This document shows, one piece after another, positions 59,928 to 64,000 of a stretch of DNA of 64,000 nucleotides (its first letter is position 1; each line of letters begins with the position of its first letter). A program made the translations under genes and the position numbers. A model generated the notes under the pieces. The model searched no databases and was not told the DNA's origin. It worked only from the letters and a program-made list of their open reading frames with translations. This DNA comes from Balneolaceae bacterium (lineage in GTDB: Bacteria > Bacteroidota > Rhodothermia > Balneolales > Balneolaceae), in contig JAFIFB010000061.1 in assembly GCA_020832285.1 (NCBI GenBank), positions 1 through 64,000 on the forward strand, written 5' to 3'.

Positions 59928-62900
59928 TTGAAATCACTTGAAGCCGTTTTCGGACCCAACTCAGCACTTGTCGAAGAGCTTTATAAGCAATATCAGGAAA
60001 ACCCGGACAGCGTACCCCAGCACTGGAAAAAATATTTTAATGAAGTAGACGGGGAAGCGGTTCCCAAGCCGGCAACCGGAGAGAACGGGGCGCCTGCTGT
60101 AAAGGAAAAACCAGCCCCTGAAGCACCTCCCCAAAAAGAAAAAGAAAAACCGGCCAAAAAAGAACCTTCTATTCCCGAAGGCTTCGAAGTCCATAAAGTA
60201 AAAGGTGTGGCTTCAAAAATTGTGGATAACATGGATGAGAGTATCTATGTTCCCACCGCTACGTCGCTGAGAGTGCTTCCCGTTAAAATGATGACTGAAG
60301 ACAGGGCCATCATCAATTCACACCTGCTGAAATCCGGCGGGCCGAAAGCCTCTTTCACTCACTTAATAGCATGGGCAATTATTCAGGGGCTCAAAGAGTA
60401 TCCGAATATTAATTCATACTATCTTAACCGGGATGGCGACCATTACAAAGTGGCACCAGACAGTGTGAATCTCGGAATTGCTGTTGACCTTGAATCGCGG
60501 GACGGGTCCAGAAACCTGGTTGTTCCCAATATCAAGGGTGTGGACAAAATGAATTTCAAAGAATTTCTGCATGCCTATGCCGTATTGATTGATAAGGCCA
60601 GAAACGGAAAACTTGAAATTTCCGATTTTCAAAACACTACCATCAGCATCACCAATCCCGGAACTATCGGCACGGTTTCTTCTGTGCCCCGGCTGATGAA
60701 AGGCCAGGGGGCTATCATCGCGACCGGTGCCATCAACTATCCGGCCGAGTTTCAATCGATGGCGCAGGATGTGCTAAACCAGCTTGGCGTCAGCAAGGTA
60801 ATGACTATGACCTGTACCTACGACCACCGGATTATCCAGGGTGCTGAGTCGGGCATGTTCCTTCAAAAAGTAACTGCTCTTTTGAATGGCGAAGAAGAAT
60901 TTTATCAAAAGATTTTCTCTGACCTGGACATTCCTTACGAGCCGTTCCCTTACGGTGCCGATACCTACGAAGGCTTACTGAGCGGACGAGGCAATACACT
61001 TGAACAGGACCGCCGTGCAATTGCCGTATGGAGACTTATTAATATGTACCGGATGCGCGGCCATGTGGTGGCTGACCTGGACCCGCTGCGAACTGAACCC
61101 GGCCGAAGCCCGGAACTGGATCTCGAATATTACGGACTTACACTCTGGGATCTCGATCGTGAATTTTTTTGCGACGGGCTGGGCGGACAGAAAACCGCAA
61201 AACTTCGAGATATCATACAGTTACTGCGGAACACCTACTGTGGAACTATAGGTGCGGAGTACAAGCACCTTCTCGACCTGGATGAGAGAAAGTGGCTGCG
61301 TGAAACGATGGAATCGACCACCAATACACCTGATCTCAGCAAAGACGACCGTGAAGAAATCCTGCATAAGTTAAACCAGGCAATGGCCTTTGAACAGTTT
61401 CTTCACAAGAAATACATTGGGCACAAACGGTTTTCACTTGAAGGCGCCGAAACGCTGATCCCGATGATGCATTTTCTTATCGAGCGTGCCGGTATCAACG
61501 ATGTTGAGAAGTTTTTCCTTGGAATGGCACACAGAGGGCGTCTCAACATTCTTGTAAACATCATGAACAAACCTTACCGAAAAGTATTTGCGGACTTTGA
61601 AGGTAATATTGACCCGGATACCATCCAGGGCTCGGGGGATGTGAAGTATCACCTTGGCTCAAAAGGTTATTATGAAACAATTGACGGAAAAAAAATTGAA
61701 CTTGAACTGCTGCCTAATCCCAGCCATCTCGAAGCTGTAAACCCGGTAGTGGAAGGAACCGCCCGAGCCAGCCAGGATCACTATAGCCAGGAAGACGCAA
61801 AGAAAAAAATTGTCCCTCTGTTAATGCATGGCGATGCTGCTTTCGCCGGACAGGGTGTTGTGGCTGAAACTCTAAACATGTCTCAGCTCCGCGGGTATGA
61901 AACGGGTGGTACTATTCACATCATCATTAATAACCAAATCGGGTTTACCACGCTGCCAAAAGATGCCCGATCCACCGAGTATGCATCCGATATCGCGAAA
62001 ATGATTCTGGCACCCATTTTCCATGTCAACGGAGACGACCCGGAAGCCGCAGTTCACGCTATCAATATGGCTCTGGACTACCGCCAGAAATTTGGCAAAG
62101 ATGTGGTTATTGACTTGATCTGTTACCGCAAACATGGCCACAATGAAGGTGATGAGCCGGCTTTTACTCAGCCTGGTCTCTATAAAGAGATAGAAAATCA
62201 TGAAACAGTCCGGGATCTCTATGTAAAAGAATTGCTTCGAAAAGGCGAGTTCACCGAGGAGGAAACGCAGGCTATTTTTGATGAATTTGAAGAGCTTCTT
62301 CAGCAAGCTTTTGAAGATGCAAAAAGCTCTCCGGCTCTTGAAGTTACCGAAAAAATGCTTGACAGAACCGAAGAACTCCAAAAAGAGAGAGCCGATTTTC
62401 CGGATACTACATATCCGGTGGACGAACTGAAGGAAATTGCCGTAAAACTCAATACAGTACCCACCGATTTTGACGCGAACCCAAAACTTCTCCGGCAGCT
62501 TGCCAAACGGGCAGAAGCTGCTCAAAACAACGAACGCACTATCGACTGGGGGTTTGCCGAAGCATTGGCTTTCGGATCCCTGCTCAAAAACGGCACAACC
62601 GTCAGACTAACCGGACAGGATGCAGAACGGGGAACATTTTCCCACCGTCACGCAGTGTTGCACGGAACCAATACGAATCAGCGTTTTATTCCTCTGAATA
62701 ATCTCAATGAGAATCAGGGCAAATTTTATCCCTATAACAGTCATTTGAGTGAATTTGCAGCCCTTGGCTTTGAGTTCGGGTATTCTTCCGCCAAACCGGA
62801 AGCATTGGTTATCTGGGAAGCCCAGTTTGGTGATTTTGTGAATGGTGGACAGATCATTATCGACCAATTTATTTCGTCATCAGAAGCAAAATGGGGTCAG

Positions 62901-63566
62901 AGATCATCTTTGGTGATGACACTTCCCCATGGGTATGAAGGCCAGGGACCGGAACACTCATCGGCCAGGCTTGAACGGTTTTTACAGCTATGTGCTGAAG
63001 ACAACATTCAGGTGGCTAATCTCACAACGCCGACCCAGTATTTTCACGTCTTAAGAAAACAAATTCTTCAGGACAAGAAAAAACCGCTTGTTATCATGTC
63101 ACCCAAAAGCTTGCTGAGGCATCCTCTGGCCGTTTGTAATGTAGAAAATTTGGCAGAAGGAGCCTTCCAGCCATTCATTCCTGATGTTGATGTGGAAGAT
63201 CCGAAATCGATCGACAGGCTTATTATTTGCTCAGGAAAAGTGTATTACGATCTTTTCAATGAACGAAAAGAAAAAGGAAAAGATAATGTAGCAATTGCAC
63301 GGCTTGAACAGTTTTATCCGTTGCCGGACAAAGATCTGAATAACTGTCTTGAACAGTTCAAACATGTGAAAGAAATAGTTTGGTGCCAGGAAGAACCCCG
63401 AAACATGGGAGCATGGACCTATATTTTCCCGCGCCTCCAAAATTTGCTTAAGAAGGGCCAGAAACTGAGTTACGCCGGGCGACAGGCAGCTGCATCTCCC
63501 GCTGCGGGACAAAAGAAGATCCACGACGCCGAACAGGCTAAACTGATCAGTGTGGCTTTGGGGTGA
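59928..63566 (+). CDS. Fused 2-oxoglutarate dehydrogenase E2-like/E1 protein (Kgd-type)
   Basis: A 1212-residue TCA enzyme in which an E2o-like succinyltransferase domain precedes the E1 domain, as in mycobacterial Kgd/OdhA. Residues 1-45 (FGPNSALVEELYKQYQENPDSVPQHWKKYF) are the E1 N-terminal motif. Residues 46-90 are a Pro/Lys/Glu-rich linker. Residues 90-330 are the E2 core ending TCTYDHRIIQGAESGMFL (catalytic His). From 360 on is E1: HLEAVNPVVEGTARA, GDAAFAGQGVVAETLNMSQL, HINNQIGFTT region and MTLPHGYEGQGPEHSSARLERFL. No lipoyl domain is present, so a separate lipoylated E2 is required. The start is a TTG; no ATG fits. Confidence 0.95.
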   Translation: MKSLEAVFGPNSALVEELYKQYQENPDSVPQHWKKYFNEVDGEAVPKPATGENGAPAVKEKPAPEAPPQKEKEKPAKKEPSIPEGFEVHKVKGVASKIVDNMDESIYVPTATSLRVLPVKMMTEDRAIINSHLLKSGGPKASFTHLIAWAIIQGLKEYPNINSYYLNRDGDHYKVAPDSVNLGIAVDLESRDGSRNLVVPNIKGVDKMNFKEFLHAYAVLIDKARNGKLEISDFQNTTISITNPGTIGTVSSVPRLMKGQGAIIATGAINYPAEFQSMAQDVLNQLGVSKVMTMTCTYDHRIIQGAESGMFLQKVTALLNGEEEFYQKIFSDLDIPYEPFPYGADTYEGLLSGRGNTLEQDRRAIAVWRLINMYRMRGHVVADLDPLRTEPGRSPELDLEYYGLTLWDLDREFFCDGLGGQKTAKLRDIIQLLRNTYCGTIGAEYKHLLDLDERKWLRETMESTTNTPDLSKDDREEILHKLNQAMAFEQFLHKKYIGHKRFSLEGAETLIPMMHFLIERAGINDVEKFFLGMAHRGRLNILVNIMNKPYRKVFADFEGNIDPDTIQGSGDVKYHLGSKGYYETIDGKKIELELLPNPSHLEAVNPVVEGTARASQDHYSQEDAKKKIVPLLMHGDAAFAGQGVVAETLNMSQLRGYETGGTIHIIINNQIGFTTLPKDARSTEYASDIAKMILAPIFHVNGDDPEAAVHAINMALDYRQKFGKDVVIDLICYRKHGHNEGDEPAFTQPGLYKEIENHETVRDLYVKELLRKGEFTEEETQAIFDEFEELLQQAFEDAKSSPALEVTEKMLDRTEELQKERADFPDTTYPVDELKEIAVKLNTVPTDFDANPKLLRQLAKRAEAAQNNERTIDWGFAEALAFGSLLKNGTTVRLTGQDAERGTFSHRHAVLHGTNTNQRFIPLNNLNENQGKFYPYNSHLSEFAALGFEFGYSSAKPEALVIWEAQFGDFVNGGQIIIDQFISSSEAKWGQRSSLVMTLPHGYEGQGPEHSSARLERFLQLCAEDNIQVANLTTPTQYFHVLRKQILQDKKKPLVIMSPKSLLRHPLAVCNVENLAEGAFQPFIPDVDVEDPKSIDRLIICSGKVYYDLFNERKEKGKDNVAIARLEQFYPLPDKDLNNCLEQFKHVKEIVWCQEEPRNMGAWTYIFPRLQNLLKKGQKLSYAGRQAAASPAAGQKKIHDAEQAKLISVALG

Positions 63567-64000
63567 ATCAGTCAAAAATAAAGATCACTCTGTTGCCAAA
63601 CTTGTTTAAGCATGAGCTCAATTTACTGCAAAAAAATATTGAACCTGTCGCGGTCATTCCCTGAGAGACAAATCTGAAAGTGGTTTTCTCTCGGGAATGA
63701 ATTAAATCATTAAGTAAATATGTTGATCATCCCGAGGCTTAAGGACGAGACAAAAAGTATAAAGGCTGTGAATCAATTGCCAGCGGATTCTGCCGGGTGA
63801 CGGAAAAATTTTGCCCAAGGCATCCCTTTGGGGCAAGGCCGATTTGGATTATAGCCTTTATTATTCTTGGGATACGGCGGATGAAATTTTTCTACACGTC
63901 ACCCATCAGCCACCCTGTTTCCGCCACTTGATTCAAGGCCGGGCAAATCTCCATCAAACAACTTTAACTTATCAAAATGTTTATGGGTAATGACAAACTG
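63567..64000. other. Intergenic end of the window with hairpin-rich repeat
   Basis: Near 63787-63820 the word ATTTTGCCCAAGGCATCCCT, TTGGGGCAAGG recalls (inverted) the GGGATGCC-TTGGCAAGG word of the 21.9 and 28.2 kb repeats. GGGTGACG near 63796 and CGTCACCC near 63896 are inverted, about 100 bp apart. An ATG at 63977 starts a frame that runs off the end (MFMGNDKL); it is too short to judge. Confidence 0.35.

Overview
The window looks like a chromosome segment of a Bacteroidota-type bacterium, most likely Rhodothermota/Balneolota (Balneola or Rhodohalobacter relatives). This is inferred from gene content, not from a marker-gene tree. The pointers are a 2-oxoglutarate dehydrogenase with an E2-like domain fused in front of E1, a short (284 aa) principal-type sigma factor, M56 peptidases carrying TonB-type tails, a FadL-type outer-membrane protein, a very long beta-propeller/Y_Y_Y sensor kinase, and few clear Shine-Dalgarno sites. 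No rRNA, tRNA or CRISPR array was seen.

Layout. 0-4.6 kb: malate synthase and a NatAB-type ABC exporter. 4.8-8 kb: a secreted M1-peptidase-like protein with its zinc site lost, and an inositol-phosphatase-family enzyme. 8-12 kb: a BlaI-type repressor with its operator, followed by two tandem M56 (BlaR1-like) sensor peptidases. 12-22 kb: PspC, a Gfo/Idh-like protein, an SDR, an orphan anti-sigma-like protein, rmuC, dnaJ-grpE, a VOC protein and rsmI. 22-26.5 kb: endonuclease IV, then a TPP-riboswitch-led minus-strand cluster (class I methyltransferase, HypE/AIR-synthase-like protein, divergent ThiE-like protein, Trm112-like protein). 26.5-34.3 kb: YfcC-type carrier, a membrane protein, yidD-cysS, folE and an Aquifex-type aconitase. 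34.3-39 kb: an accessory patch with a decayed IS200-like transposase, REP-like hairpins, a MITE-like element and a sugar-acid gene set (SDR, DenD-like epimerase, GntP permease). 39-45 kb: surface-glycan genes (two glycosyltransferases, a PglF/WbpM-type 4,6-dehydratase, a DegT aminotransferase). 45-54.5 kb: tandem UspA, FadL-like barrel, Asn/Arg/Ser-rich lipoprotein, a two-component pair and RpoD. 54.6-63.6 kb: deoB, a GAF-like protein, oligoendopeptidase F and the fused 2-oxoglutarate dehydrogenase.

Three things stand out. First, the riboswitch-controlled cluster puts a methyltransferase and a possible Trm112-type activator under thiamine control together with a ThiE-like protein whose active site has diverged and a HypE-like ATPase. 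This could be an undescribed branch of thiamine metabolism. Second, the gaps between genes are full of dispersed repeats: a family with CGTGTCA ends that looks like a MITE, REP-like hairpins whose stems changed with base pairing kept, and at least four other repeat families. Third, several proteins depart from their family: the M1-like protein without a zinc site, an aconitase with Ser at a usual cluster-Cys position, and M56 paralogs with nearly identical patches.

Coordinates of genes with several possible starts follow homology, spacing or a visible ribosome binding site, as stated in each entry. All matches were made by eye; no database search, folding or composition calculation was run.
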